Below are positions 56,333 to 64,000 of a stretch of 64,000 bases of DNA, one piece after another (the stretch's first letter is position 1; each line of letters starts with the position of its first letter). The stretch spans positions 1 to 64,000 of the forward strand of contig JAQUWL010000003.1 in the NCBI GenBank assembly GCA_028692875.1, read 5' to 3'. The position numbers and the translations under genes are program-made. The notes beneath the pieces were generated by a model, which saw only the letters and a list, made by a program, of their open reading frames with translations, did no database searches and was not told the origin of the DNA. The stretch comes from Sulfurospirillaceae bacterium (GTDB lineage Bacteria; Campylobacterota; Campylobacteria; Campylobacterales; Sulfurospirillaceae).

Positions 56333-56598
56333 GAACTTATAGATTTATAGTTAAAGGAAGAGTTCAAAAGGTTAACTATAGAAGGTATGTTCAAGAGATT
56401 GCTTTTGTTTTGGGCTATGTTGGCTATGTGGAAAATCTAAAAGACGGAAGCGTCGAGGTTGTGACAAATATGGACGCCGAAGAAGAGGTTGAATTTTTTG
56501 TGACAAAGCTGTACGAAGGACCACTTTTCTCGCATGTTTTAAGCGTTGAGTATGAAAAAATTGATGATACTATATTTAATAATTTTCAAAAAAGATAA
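56329..56598 (+). CDS. Acylphosphatase
   Basis: Small hydrolase of acyl phosphates. 89 residues with the signature FIVKGRVQKVNYRRYVQE, where the catalytic Arg (in YRRY) is kept although the usual Gly and Phe are Lys and Tyr, and the catalytic Asn in YVENLKDGSVEV. Starts in an ATGA overlap with the hydrolase. Three bases separate it from murF. Confidence 0.88.
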   Translation: MRTYRFIVKGRVQKVNYRRYVQEIAFVLGYVGYVENLKDGSVEVVTNMDAEEEVEFFVTKLYEGPLFSHVLSVEYEKIDDTIFNNFQKR

Positions 56599-56601
56599 TC
56601 A

Positions 56602-58038
56602 ATGAAGGATTTGTATAATATTTCTTTACATGTAGCCTTTATGCTTATGCTTGGCTATTACGTTATGAGTGCTATGCAGTGGTATAGCTACAAGATTGAA
56701 AGAGTGCTTTTTCATTATGGCAAATATGAATGGCACGCAATCTTTTTTGTTGCTCCAGTTCTATTTTACTACTTTACATCAAAACTATTTTTACCATATG
56801 TTTTACTTTTCTATGGCTTGATGCTTTTCTTTTGGTATAGAAAGCTAGATAAAAAACTTGTTTTTACTGCTAGGATAAAACGGTTTTTTCTTTTTCTTTT
56901 TTTAGTTATTTTTCTTCAAGATGCGTTATGCGTTTTATCGTTTGAGTGTGATGTTTTTGGGGTTTTTATACCTCTGGTTATTGCAATGTTTGCTAGTTTT
57001 GTTTTTGAGAAAATTTTATTTGAGGGCTTTAGGAAAGAGGCAAAGAGAAAAATTGATAATGCTAAAAATTTAACAGTTATTGCAATTACTGCAAGTTATG
57101 GAAAAACAAGTATTAAAAATTTTCTACATCACATACTCTCCTCAAAGTTCAATGTCTATATGACACCTAGGAGCGTAAATACTCTCTCTGGCATAATGAA
57201 AGATATCAATGAAAATCTTAAACCAGATTGTGAGATTTATATCGTTGAAGCAGGCGCAAGAGTAAAAGGCGATATCGACGAGATTGCACGCTTGGTTAAT
57301 GAGCATTATGCCATCGTTGGATGTATTGGGGAGCAACATATAGAGTATTTTAAAAGTCTGGAAAATATTAGAAATACCAAAATGGAGCTTATCAACTCAA
57401 AAAGATTAAAAAAAGCATTTGTACATGTAAGTGCCAATGTAGCTAAGAACGATAAGATAGAGATGTTTGGAGATGATATACATAACCTTGTCTCAACGCT
57501 TGATGGTATAAACTTTGATATTTTGATTGATGGGAAGATGGAGCATTTTAGCTCACCTCTTTTGGGTGATTTTAATGCTACAAATATAGATGTTTGTATA
57601 CATGTAGCCTTAAGTCTTGGAATGAATCTTGATGAGATTAGAAAAGCTGTTTCAACGCTAAATGGGGTAGAGCATCGCTTGCAGAAGATTGAAGCTGGCG
57701 GAAAAATCATAATTGACGATGGGTTTAATGGCAATTTTGAGGGAATGTGCTCTTCTTACGAGCTTGTCTCTAATTATGCTGGCCGCAAGGTTATAGTTAC
57801 TCCGGGTATTGTGGAAAGCACAAATGATGCAAATATAAAGCTAGCCAAAAAGATAGATGATATTTTTGATTTAGTTATTATCACAGGAAGCGTAAATCAA
57901 AAAATACTTGATGTACATATTCAAAAAACAGAAAAAATAGTTATAAAAGACAAAGCAAAATTACAAGACGTATTGGCTGAAAATACTACAAAAGGGGATT
58001 TGATTTTGTTTTCTAATGATGCTCCTACGTTTTTATAA
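56602..58038 (+). CDS. murF: MurF-type UDP-MurNAc-tripeptide:D-Ala-D-Ala ligase with N-terminal membrane domain
   Basis: Adds D-Ala-D-Ala to the peptidoglycan precursor. The 478-residue protein differs from textbook MurF: the first about 150 residues form four or five hydrophobic helices instead of the usual substrate-binding domain, tying the ligase to the membrane. The Mur ligase core follows with the ATP loop ITASYGKTSIKNFL, the carbamoyl-lysine region (EAGARVKGDIDEI), CIGEQHIEYF, and the C-terminal domain around DDGFNGN and VTPGIVES. This layout is characteristic of Campylobacterota. Confidence 0.9.
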   Translation: MKDLYNISLHVAFMLMLGYYVMSAMQWYSYKIERVLFHYGKYEWHAIFFVAPVLFYYFTSKLFLPYVLLFYGLMLFFWYRKLDKKLVFTARIKRFFLFLFLVIFLQDALCVLSFECDVFGVFIPLVIAMFASFVFEKILFEGFRKEAKRKIDNAKNLTVIAITASYGKTSIKNFLHHILSSKFNVYMTPRSVNTLSGIMKDINENLKPDCEIYIVEAGARVKGDIDEIARLVNEHYAIVGCIGEQHIEYFKSLENIRNTKMELINSKRLKKAFVHVSANVAKNDKIEMFGDDIHNLVSTLDGINFDILIDGKMEHFSSPLLGDFNATNIDVCIHVALSLGMNLDEIRKAVSTLNGVEHRLQKIEAGGKIIIDDGFNGNFEGMCSSYELVSNYAGRKVIVTPGIVESTNDANIKLAKKIDDIFDLVIITGSVNQKILDVHIQKTEKIVIKDKAKLQDVLAENTTKGDLILFSNDAPTFL

Positions 58039-58073
58039 TGGTTATTTGTTGTATGTTTGTTATGTCTTTGTAC

Positions 58074-58079
58074 TATGAT
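58074..58079 (+). promoter_or_regulatory. -10 box candidate for pta-ackA
   Basis: TATGAT in TACTATGATT, about 24 bases before the pta ATG, with a TTTGTACTAT context. Ribosome site AAGGAAG follows. Confidence 0.35.
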
Positions 58080-58102
58080 TTTATTTTTACTAAAGGAAGC
58101 CC

Positions 58103-60208
58103 ATGAAAACAAAAAGCCTATACATATCTTCGCTTGAGCCTTCTGCTGGTAGTTTGGTTGTAGTCATAGGTTTTATGGAGCTACTCAAGGGTAAGTTGGG
58201 TAAAGTTGCATTTTTTCGCCCCGTGATTCAAAATGAAAAAGAGCTTGATCATGACATAAGTTTTATGCTTGAAAAATACAATCTCGACATAAAGTATGAA
58301 GAAGCATATGGCTGTACAGTTCGAGAAGTCGAAGAGAGTATAGCTGAGAATAGATACAATGAGCTTATGGAAAATCTCATAGAGCAATTTAAAAATCTTG
58401 AAAAAAACTATGATTTTGTTTTGGTCGAGGGTTTGAACCAATCCTTTTTTTCAAATACTTTAGACTTTGATGTAAATTTGGATTTTGCCAAAAATTTTAG
58501 TAGCCCTTTTATTAGTGTTTTAAAAGGCAAAGAAAAGACAGCAAAAGATGTTATTGGTGAAATACATATTGAAGCAGATACTATAAAATCCTCTGGGTGT
58601 AGCCATTTTGCGACATTTGTCAATCGACTTTTGCCAGATGTTTATGAGGAGGTTAAGGAACTAGCACAACAAGATAAATCCTTAATGGCTCCAGTGTACT
58701 GTATGCCTGAAATTACAGAGCTTGATACGCCAACAGTTGCAGAGATAAAAAATAAACTAGGCTGTATGCACGTTCTTGGAGAAGAGAAAGATTTAAGAAG
58801 GATTGTAAGGCAAAGTAAAATAGCTGCAATGAAGCTTGAAAATTTTCTAGACTACATAGAGGAGGGCGACCTGATAATCGTTCCAGGGGACAGATCGGAT
58901 ATTATTGTTGGTTCACTAGCAACTGTTTTCTCTAGAAATTATCCAAATATTTCAGGCATATTGCTAACTGGCGGAATGTTGCCCCACAAATCGATTAAAA
59001 AACTTTTTAATGGTTTTAATGAGTTTTCTATTCCGATATTGAGCACAGAAGCCGATACATATACGACTGCACTCAATGTAAACAAGGTTCCTGCAACGAT
59101 ATCCCCTCAAAGCATTAGAAAAATTGCTTTGGCGATGGGTGTTTTTTCTTCAAATGTAAACACAAAAGAGATTGAAGAGAGGATAAGCATGCAAAGCTCA
59201 TCCCCTTTGGCAATCACTCCTATTATGTTTGAGTATGCTTTGTTTGAAAAAGCTAGGCTAAACAAGAAAAAAATTGTTTTGCCTGAAAGCACAGATGAGA
59301 GAATTTTAAGAGCTACTGAAATCCTTTTGAGGCGAAATGTTGCTGATATAATTTTGATTGGCAGCGAAGAAAACATTATGCATAAGAGTTTATCTTTGGG
59401 GCTAGATATTAGTAAGGCAGAGATTATTGATCCTCTTACTTCTCCCTTGATGGATATTTTTGTTAATAAATTTTACGAGATGCGAAAGGCAAAGGGCTTA
59501 TCTATGGAGGGCTCCAGAGATAGTATGATGATGAAAAATTATTTTGGAACAATGATGGTTTATTTAGGCTATGCCGATGGTATGGTCTCAGGTGCCATTC
59601 ATACTACGCAAGAGACTATTCGTCCAGCACTGCAGATTATTAAGACTAAGCCAGATATATCTATTGTTTCTAGTCTGTTTTTTATGTGCTTGGAATCTAG
59701 AGTGTTGGTATATGGGGATTGTGCTGTAAATCAAGATCCTACAAAAGAGGAGTTGGCCGAGATTGCTATTTCATCTTCAGATACTGCTAGAATGTTTGGA
59801 ATTGAGCCCAAAATAGCGATGTTGTCATATTCAACAGGAAGCTCTGGAAAAGGTGAAGAGGTTGAAAAAGTAAGAGAGGCAACAAGTATCGTCAAACAAA
59901 AAAGACCAGATTTGTTGGTTGAGGGTCCTATTCAGTATGATGCTGCAGTGGACCCAGAGGTTGCCATGGCAAAACTTCCAGATAGCAAGGTGGCGGGACA
60001 AGCTACTATATTTATATTCCCAGATTTAAACACAGGAAACAATACTTACAAAGCTGTGCAGAGAAGTTCAGGTGCTGTTGCCATAGGGCCAGTACTTCAA
60101 GGACTTAGAAAACCTGTAAATGATTTAAGCAGAGGATGCTTGGTTGCAGATATAGTAAATACCGTAGCTATTACTGCTATCCAAGCACAAGCAGAGGATA
60201 ATAAATGA
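58103..60208 (+). CDS. pta: Phosphate acetyltransferase (long form with N-terminal DRTGG/P-loop domain)
   Basis: Interconverts acetyl-CoA and acetyl phosphate. 701 residues, the long two-part form: an N-terminal BioD-like P-loop domain (YISSLEPSAGSLVVVIG), a DRTGG domain in the middle (about 210-330) and the catalytic PTA_PTB domain (KKIVLPESTDERILRATEIL, SGAIHTTQETIRPALQII, SYSTGSSGKG). Its stop overlaps the ackA start (ATGA). Confidence 0.96.
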   Translation: MKTKSLYISSLEPSAGSLVVVIGFMELLKGKLGKVAFFRPVIQNEKELDHDISFMLEKYNLDIKYEEAYGCTVREVEESIAENRYNELMENLIEQFKNLEKNYDFVLVEGLNQSFFSNTLDFDVNLDFAKNFSSPFISVLKGKEKTAKDVIGEIHIEADTIKSSGCSHFATFVNRLLPDVYEEVKELAQQDKSLMAPVYCMPEITELDTPTVAEIKNKLGCMHVLGEEKDLRRIVRQSKIAAMKLENFLDYIEEGDLIIVPGDRSDIIVGSLATVFSRNYPNISGILLTGGMLPHKSIKKLFNGFNEFSIPILSTEADTYTTALNVNKVPATISPQSIRKIALAMGVFSSNVNTKEIEERISMQSSSPLAITPIMFEYALFEKARLNKKKIVLPESTDERILRATEILLRRNVADIILIGSEENIMHKSLSLGLDISKAEIIDPLTSPLMDIFVNKFYEMRKAKGLSMEGSRDSMMMKNYFGTMMVYLGYADGMVSGAIHTTQETIRPALQIIKTKPDISIVSSLFFMCLESRVLVYGDCAVNQDPTKEELAEIAISSSDTARMFGIEPKIAMLSYSTGSSGKGEEVEKVREATSIVKQKRPDLLVEGPIQYDAAVDPEVAMAKLPDSKVAGQATIFIFPDLNTGNNTYKAVQRSSGAVAIGPVLQGLRKPVNDLSRGCLVADIVNTVAITAIQAQAEDNK

Positions 60209-61416
60209 AAATTTTAGTTTTAAATGCGGGAAGCTCGTCAATAAAATATCAACTCTACGACATGGCAAGCGTCTGCGTTCTTGCAAATGGTATTGTAGAG
60301 CAGATAGGAGAGACTGACTCACAAGCTAAGATAAAAATTCCACAAAAAGATGGTGCCTATTTTACAAAAGAGAGAAGAGAACCCATAGCATGCCACGCAG
60401 ACGGATTAGCTATTATAAGTGAGCTTTTAAAGGAGTCTGGGGTTATTAAGGATTTGAACGAACTTGATGGCATTGGGCACAGAGTAGTGCAGGGTGGGTC
60501 GAATTTTAAAGAGTCAGCATTGGTTGATGAGTATGTACAAAACGAGATAGAAAGACTTATTTCACTAGCTCCTCTACACAATCCTGCTCATCTTGAGGGA
60601 ATTAAAGTTTCGATAAAACAAAGTCCAAATGTTCCTCAGGTTGTAGTTTTTGATACATCTTTTCATAGTACTATTCCTCAATATGCCCACATGTACGCCA
60701 TTCCATATAAGTTTTATAGTGAATTGAAAATAAAAAAATATGGATTTCATGGAACTTCTCACTATTTTGTTGCCAAAGAGGGTGCAAAATTTTTAGGTTG
60801 CGAGATTGATTCATTTAATGCCATAACCCTACATTTAGGAAATGGCGCAAGTGCAACGGCGATTAAAAATGGTAAAAGTGTTGATACCTCAATGGGGCTT
60901 ACGCCACTTGAGGGGCTTATAATGGGAACAAGGTGTGGAGATATAGACCCAGCTGTTTTGTTTTATATAGCCAGAAAGCTAGGCTATGATGTGGCAAGGC
61001 TTGATACGCTTGCCAATAAAGAGAGTGGGCTTAAGGGCATTTGTGGCAACAATGATATGCGAGAAATCAATAAAATGGTAGAATCTGGAGACGAGAGGGC
61101 TAAATTGGCACTTGATATGTTCAATTATAGACTTAAAAAATACATAGGCTCCTATTCTGCCGTTTTGGGAAGGGTTGATTGTGTAATTTTTACTGGAGGT
61201 ATAGGTGAAAACGATGCCAATGTTAGGGCAAATTCTTGTAAAGATTTAGAAAATTTAGGCATTGAGATTGACTTAGATAAAAATTCACAAAGATACTCTA
61301 CCCCTTTTTGCATAAGTACTGAAAATAGTAAGGTAAAAGTTTTAGTTGTTCCTACAAATGAAGAGTTAGAAATAGCTATACAGACACAAAGACTAATTGA
61401 AAAATTAAAAAAATAA
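60205..61416 (+). CDS. ackA: Acetate kinase
   Basis: Phosphorylates acetate with ATP, or makes ATP from acetyl phosphate. 403 residues: LVLNAGSSSIKYQL, VVFDTSFHSTIPQ, YGFHGTSHYFV, the catalytic Arg region GTRCGDIDPAV and VIFTGGIGENDANV. Works with Pta to use or release acetate. Confidence 0.97.
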   Translation: MKILVLNAGSSSIKYQLYDMASVCVLANGIVEQIGETDSQAKIKIPQKDGAYFTKERREPIACHADGLAIISELLKESGVIKDLNELDGIGHRVVQGGSNFKESALVDEYVQNEIERLISLAPLHNPAHLEGIKVSIKQSPNVPQVVVFDTSFHSTIPQYAHMYAIPYKFYSELKIKKYGFHGTSHYFVAKEGAKFLGCEIDSFNAITLHLGNGASATAIKNGKSVDTSMGLTPLEGLIMGTRCGDIDPAVLFYIARKLGYDVARLDTLANKESGLKGICGNNDMREINKMVESGDERAKLALDMFNYRLKKYIGSYSAVLGRVDCVIFTGGIGENDANVRANSCKDLENLGIEIDLDKNSQRYSTPFCISTENSKVKVLVVPTNEELEIAIQTQRLIEKLKK

Positions 61417-61443
61417 AATCAAGAGGAAAGCTCCTCTTGATTT
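61416..61443. terminator. Bidirectional terminator between ackA and yqeY
   Basis: Perfect 12-bp stem AAATCAAGAGGA / TCCTCTTGATTT with a four-base loop AAGC, overlapping the stop codon of ackA and reaching the end of the convergent yqeY. Confidence 0.85.
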
Positions 61444-61888
61444 AGCTTAGTAGCTCTTTGGCTATGGCGTTAATTCTTTTGCCATCAGCTCTTCCTTCGC
61501 ATGCTTGCATACATAAGGTCATAATTTTACCTATCTCCTTTATGCTTGTGCAACCTTCTTTTTCTATAAGTTTTTCAATAATATTTTTTAGCTCCGAATC
61601 TTCAAGCTGTTTTGGTAAATAATTTTTAAGTATAGTTGCCTCTTGCTGCTCCTTTTCATATAGGTCTTCTCTGCCAGCATCTTTGTATTGTGATGCTGAA
61701 TCTTCACGCTGCTTCAGAGATTTTTGAATGATTTTGACAATATCAGAGTTTTCCAAAACTTTTCTCTCGTCAACCTCGACTTGCTTAAGTGCACTCATAA
61801 GAAAACGTATAGTGTCTCTTTTAAAATTATCCTTGTTTTTCATTGCCTCTTTTAAATCGTTTTGAAGCTGATCTTTGATGTTTGCCAT
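61442..61888 (-). CDS. GatB/YqeY-domain protein
   Basis: A 148-residue YqeY protein, beginning MANIKDQLQNDLKEAM at ATG 61888 with AAGGAT upstream; an upstream ATG at 61948 would add 20 residues over the sigma-54 site of flgH. The family has homology to the tRNA-binding tail of GatB and the characteristic SALKQVEVDERK and NYLPKQL segments; its precise function is not settled. Confidence 0.9.
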   Translation of the reverse strand: MANIKDQLQNDLKEAMKNKDNFKRDTIRFLMSALKQVEVDERKVLENSDIVKIIQKSLKQREDSASQYKDAGREDLYEKEQQEATILKNYLPKQLEDSELKNIIEKLIEKEGCTSIKEIGKIMTLCMQACEGRADGKRINAIAKELLS

Positions 61889-61899
61889 AAATTTATCCT

Positions 61900-61916
61900 T
61901 TGGAACCGTATTTGCT
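61900..61916 (+). promoter_or_regulatory. Sigma-54-type promoter of flgH
   Basis: TTGGAAC-CGTAT-TTGCT, one mismatch to the -24/-12 consensus TTGGCAC-N5-TTGCT, with exactly ten bases between GG and GC. It ends 57 bases before the flgH ATG and sits in the divergent space with yqeY. Rod and hook genes are RpoN-controlled in Campylobacterota, which matches. Confidence 0.7.
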
Positions 61917-61973
61917 TTAATGTAGTATAATACCGAAAATAATGACAAACAATAATAAACGGAGTGGGCAAGA

Positions 61974-62684
61974 ATGAGAATTTCATGGTTTATGTTTTTA
62001 TTGATTTTTATGTTTGATGGTTGTAGTAGTCATCCAGCCGATCCAAATATAACCATGAAACCACCTACTTACGTTGAAGAGTTGCCATCAAAAGTAAGTG
62101 AAAACATATCCTCAAATCCTGGAAGCCTGTTTGGGCAAGGTGAAAATCCACTTTTTGCCGACCTTAAAGCTATGCATGTAAATGATATAGTAACCATTGT
62201 TATTAGCGAAAAAACTATACAAAGTTCCTCTGGAAGCAAGGCTTTGGCAAAGGAAAATAGCGACAGTTTGGGTGCGGGTTTGATAACAAACAATTCAAGC
62301 AATGGAGCTTTTAGAACAGTGACGGATAAGCTAAACAGCTATGCAAATATAGGATTTCAAACAGGCTCTAACAACTCTTTTGCTGGTTCTGGCTCAAATA
62401 CCAGAAATGAAAGTTTTGCCACAACCATATCTGCTAGAATTATAAAGATTCTAAATAATGGAAACTATTTTATTGAAGGAAGCAGAGAGCTATTGATTAA
62501 TGGCGAAAAACAGATTATTCAGGTAAGCGGGGTTATACGACCTTACGACATAGATCAATCAAACACGATAGATTCAAAATATATTGCTGATGCAAAGATT
62601 TTATATAAAACAGAGGGCGATATAGACCAAAGCACTAAGAGACCATGGGGTTCTAAAATCATAGAATCTGCTTGGCCATTTTAA
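61974..62684 (+). CDS. flgH: Flagellar L-ring lipoprotein FlgH
   Basis: Forms the outer-membrane L-ring of the flagellar basal body. 236 residues with a lipoprotein signal (MRISWFMFLLIFMFDGC, lipidated Cys17), NPLFADLKAMHVNDIVTIVISE, and the C-terminal NGNYFIEGSRELLINGEKQIIQVSG-type region with the ending VSGVIRPYDI and DQSNTIDSKYIADAKI. Complete; a single-gene unit under a sigma-54-type promoter, far from other flagellar genes in the window. Confidence 0.95.
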   Translation: MRISWFMFLLIFMFDGCSSHPADPNITMKPPTYVEELPSKVSENISSNPGSLFGQGENPLFADLKAMHVNDIVTIVISEKTIQSSSGSKALAKENSDSLGAGLITNNSSNGAFRTVTDKLNSYANIGFQTGSNNSFAGSGSNTRNESFATTISARIIKILNNGNYFIEGSRELLINGEKQIIQVSGVIRPYDIDQSNTIDSKYIADAKILYKTEGDIDQSTKRPWGSKIIESAWPF

Positions 62685-62686
62685 TT

Positions 62687-62706
62687 AGAGTTCTAGCTAG
62701 AACTCT
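62687..62706. repeat. Perfect 20-bp palindrome after flgH
   Basis: AGAGTTCTAGCTAGAACTCT, perfectly self-complementary. It could form the flgH terminator stem, but no U-run follows directly. Confidence 0.55.
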
Positions 62707-62710
62707 TGAC

Positions 62711-62739
62711 AAGTCTTTAAAGCAAAGTCCTAAAGACTT
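62711..62739. repeat. Inverted repeat 2 of the flgH downstream cluster
   Basis: AAGTCTTTA / TAAAGACTT, 9-bp perfect arms with an 11-base loop, next to the 20-bp palindrome. Confidence 0.5.
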
Positions 62740-62792
62740 ACGTTAACACTCGGTTTTGCTCGGTGCAATGCCCACGCACCTTTGGTGCTTTT

Positions 62793-62822
62793 ACTTTTTG
62801 CAAAATGAGTTTTGCAAAAAGT
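62793..62822. repeat. Inverted repeat 3: 13-bp perfect hairpin
   Basis: ACTTTTTGCAAAA-TGAG-TTTTGCAAAAAGT, 13-bp perfect arms with a 4-base loop, shortly upstream of the unknown gene at 62848. A smaller GCACC-TTT-GGTGC hairpin precedes it. Confidence 0.6.
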
Positions 62823-62847
62823 CCAATAACTTAAAAAGAGGAATTTT

Positions 62848-63297
62848 TTGAAAACAATAATTGAGTCAGTTGCTCCAGATTTTTTACATAAAGATAAAAT
62901 TTATAAATCAAAAGATGTGATTGTGAATTTAAAATATTTTGGCTCATCTTTTGATAAGATAAAGACCAATCATCCAAATCGAGCTAAGGCGTTGGTTTTG
63001 GGATATAAGGCTTGGAAACTTGGGATTAGCGAGACTCAACTGAGATCCCTTGGAGAGACTATTGACGATAGGGAAATAGTTAAAATTTTAGATCATAAAG
63101 AGAAAAAACATATACGAAGCTGGAGTACATCAACCAAAGTCAAAGAAGATGAGTATAAAATAAACATATCAAGGCTTTGGTGTAAAAAACTAGGAGCTAT
63201 TGCCATCATACTCGGTTTGAGCCAAAAAGATCTTATAGAGGCATCTCAAACAAAGTTTAAAGACGCACTTGATTGCTCGATACCAAAAGAGTTTTAA
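62848..63297 (+). CDS. Hypothetical protein, unknown function
   Basis: A 149-residue protein starting TTG behind AAGAGG. It is basic, without signal peptide or membrane helix, and has no motif I can name. Two parts are visible: an N-terminal half with NHPNRAKALVLGYKAWKLG and a C-terminal helical half (INISRLWCKKLGAIAIILG). The coding pattern is like that of its neighbours, so it is probably real. Flanked upstream by a dense inverted-repeat cluster and downstream by a shared terminator. Confidence 0.65.
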   Translation: MKTIIESVAPDFLHKDKIYKSKDVIVNLKYFGSSFDKIKTNHPNRAKALVLGYKAWKLGISETQLRSLGETIDDREIVKILDHKEKKHIRSWSTSTKVKEDEYKINISRLWCKKLGAIAIILGLSQKDLIEASQTKFKDALDCSIPKEF

Positions 63298-63322
63298 ATA
63301 GCCCCTCCAAAAGAGGCTATTT
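63296..63322. terminator. Bidirectional terminator between the unknown gene and gspF/pilC-like gene
   Basis: AAATAGCC / GGCTATTT stem (8 bp, with alternative inner CCTC/GAGG pairing) covering the stop codons of both convergent genes, with T-rich flank TTAGTTTTT. Confidence 0.7.
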
Positions 63323-64000
63323 AGTTTTTGACGGCTTTTGCCATATCCCACATAGGCATAAAAATACCTAGAGCCATTAAAAGAACCATTGCTGCAATAA
63401 AGCCCAGAAGTATAGGCTCAATATAGCTGGCAATATTGTCAATAATTTCATTAAATCTAGACTTAAAGTAGTCTGTTACTTTTTCTAGCATTTTATCCAA
63501 TGTACCACTCTGTTCCCCTGCTTGTATCATTTGAATTAACATGCCCTCAAAAAGACCCGTGTCTCTAAAAGCTTCCGTCAGTGAGATACCTCGCTGAACA
63601 GATATTTTAACAGCGGAGAGTTGTTTTTTTAAATGAGTGTTGTCAAGTGTCAAAAGAGCGGTGTCAAGAGCATCTGCGATAGGTATACCAGCTCTTATGA
63701 GCTCTGTAAAAACAAGTGTAAAACGGCTAAGTGTTGCATAAAAAGTTATATTTCCAATAAGATAAACTTTTAAAATATATTTGTCAAATTTTTTCTTAAA
63801 TTCTTCATCGGTTTTAAGCATGTATTTTATAAAAATAATTGTTGCGATTAAAACCCCAAGTATGTAAAATCCATATTCATTAATTGCGTGTTCCATAAAA
63901 AGTAGTATTTTTGTTGGTAAAGGAAGTTCGGCCTTGAGTTTGCTAAATATCTCTTTGAATTTTGGAACAACATAAACCATGAGAATAGTAAAAGCAATTG
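63321..64000 (-). CDS. GspF/PilC-type inner membrane protein, 5' end outside window
   Basis: C-terminal part of a type II secretion / type IV pilus inner-membrane platform protein. The frame stays open to the window edge: before the ATG at 63980 the codons read IAFTIL, continuing the helix before VVPKF. The visible T2SF domain shows FSRFTLVFTELIRAGIPIADAL-type sequence (SRFTLVFTELIRAGIP), VQRGISLTEAF, MIQAGEQSGTLDKML and a final helix GFIAAMVLLMALGIFMPMW. Which secretion or pilus system it belongs to cannot be told here. Confidence 0.85.
   Translation of the reverse strand, partial: IAFTILMVYVVPKFKEIFSKLKAELPLPTKILLFMEHAINEYGFYILGVLIATIIFIKYMLKTDEEFKKKFDKYILKVYLIGNITFYATLSRFTLVFTELIRAGIPIADALDTALLTLDNTHLKKQLSAVKISVQRGISLTEAFRDTGLFEGMLIQMIQAGEQSGTLDKMLEKVTDYFKSRFNEIIDNIASYIEPILLGFIAAMVLLMALGIFMPMWDMAKAVKN

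Overview
The window looks like a chromosomal segment of a Campylobacterota (epsilonproteobacterial) chemolithotroph, most like Sulfurimonas and its relatives. The evidence is low GC content, tightly packed operons with ATGA overlaps and frequent TTG/GTG starts, an OorDABC 2-oxoglutarate:acceptor oxidoreductase, a monomeric isocitrate dehydrogenase, the hydABCDE-hypF-nikR-hypBCDEA order, and a MurF with an N-terminal membrane domain. No rRNA, tRNA, CRISPR array, IS element or prophage was seen. No stretch over 300 bp lacks a gene; the longest gaps are 9530-9763 (hydrogenase promoter) and about 62685-62847 (inverted-repeat cluster).

Layout. 15-1541: flagellar motB and fliP. 1562-2731: a genomic scar, where an rmlA fragment with an in-frame stop meets a 3'-truncated MgtC/DUF4010 membrane protein gene; the antisense of rmlA supplies the last codons of the membrane protein. 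2753-6702: ygiQ, pgi, galU. 6720-21950: the nickel-hydrogenase island, with a TetR regulator, a cytoplasmic two-subunit group 2-like hydrogenase whose large subunit has no maturation tail, the Tat-exported membrane-bound uptake hydrogenase hydABC, its protease hydD, hydE, and all maturation genes (hypF, nikR, hypB, hypC, hypD, hypE, hypA). 21986-26570: an acetyltransferase, a HAD phosphatase, an AsmA/YhdP-like protein and mltG. 26615-35630: a carbon-metabolism block (icd, class I fumarase, sucCD, an HMA-domain protein, oorDABC) fitting an oxidative or reductive TCA cycle.

35668-47195 is one long minus-strand run of envelope and housekeeping genes (murJ, cysS, msbA, pyrD, M16 protease, dapA, FabL-like reductase, pgsA, rseP, yggS, marC). 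47340-51698 encodes a 1452-residue sensor with four solute-binding-like domains, PAS and HD-GYP. 51788-58038 holds fapA, ruvA, ddl, an unpaired Phd/YefM-type antitoxin, an alpha/beta hydrolase, an acylphosphatase and murF. 58103-61416 is pta-ackA. 61442-64000 holds yqeY, flgH behind a strong sigma-54-type promoter, an unknown gene, and the C-terminal part of a GspF/PilC-type protein running off the window.

The most notable non-gene signals are: (1) the palindrome TACATGTA, found 29 times by eye against about two expected, always inside genes and in all reading frames; (2) a perfect TetR-type operator candidate in front of hydA, with a TetR gene fused by overlap to a sensor-like hydrogenase upstream, suggesting a hydrogen-responsive circuit without the classical histidine kinase; (3) the rmlA/mgtC junction; (4) a perfect 14-bp inverted repeat before nikR; (5) a dense inverted-repeat cluster after flgH.
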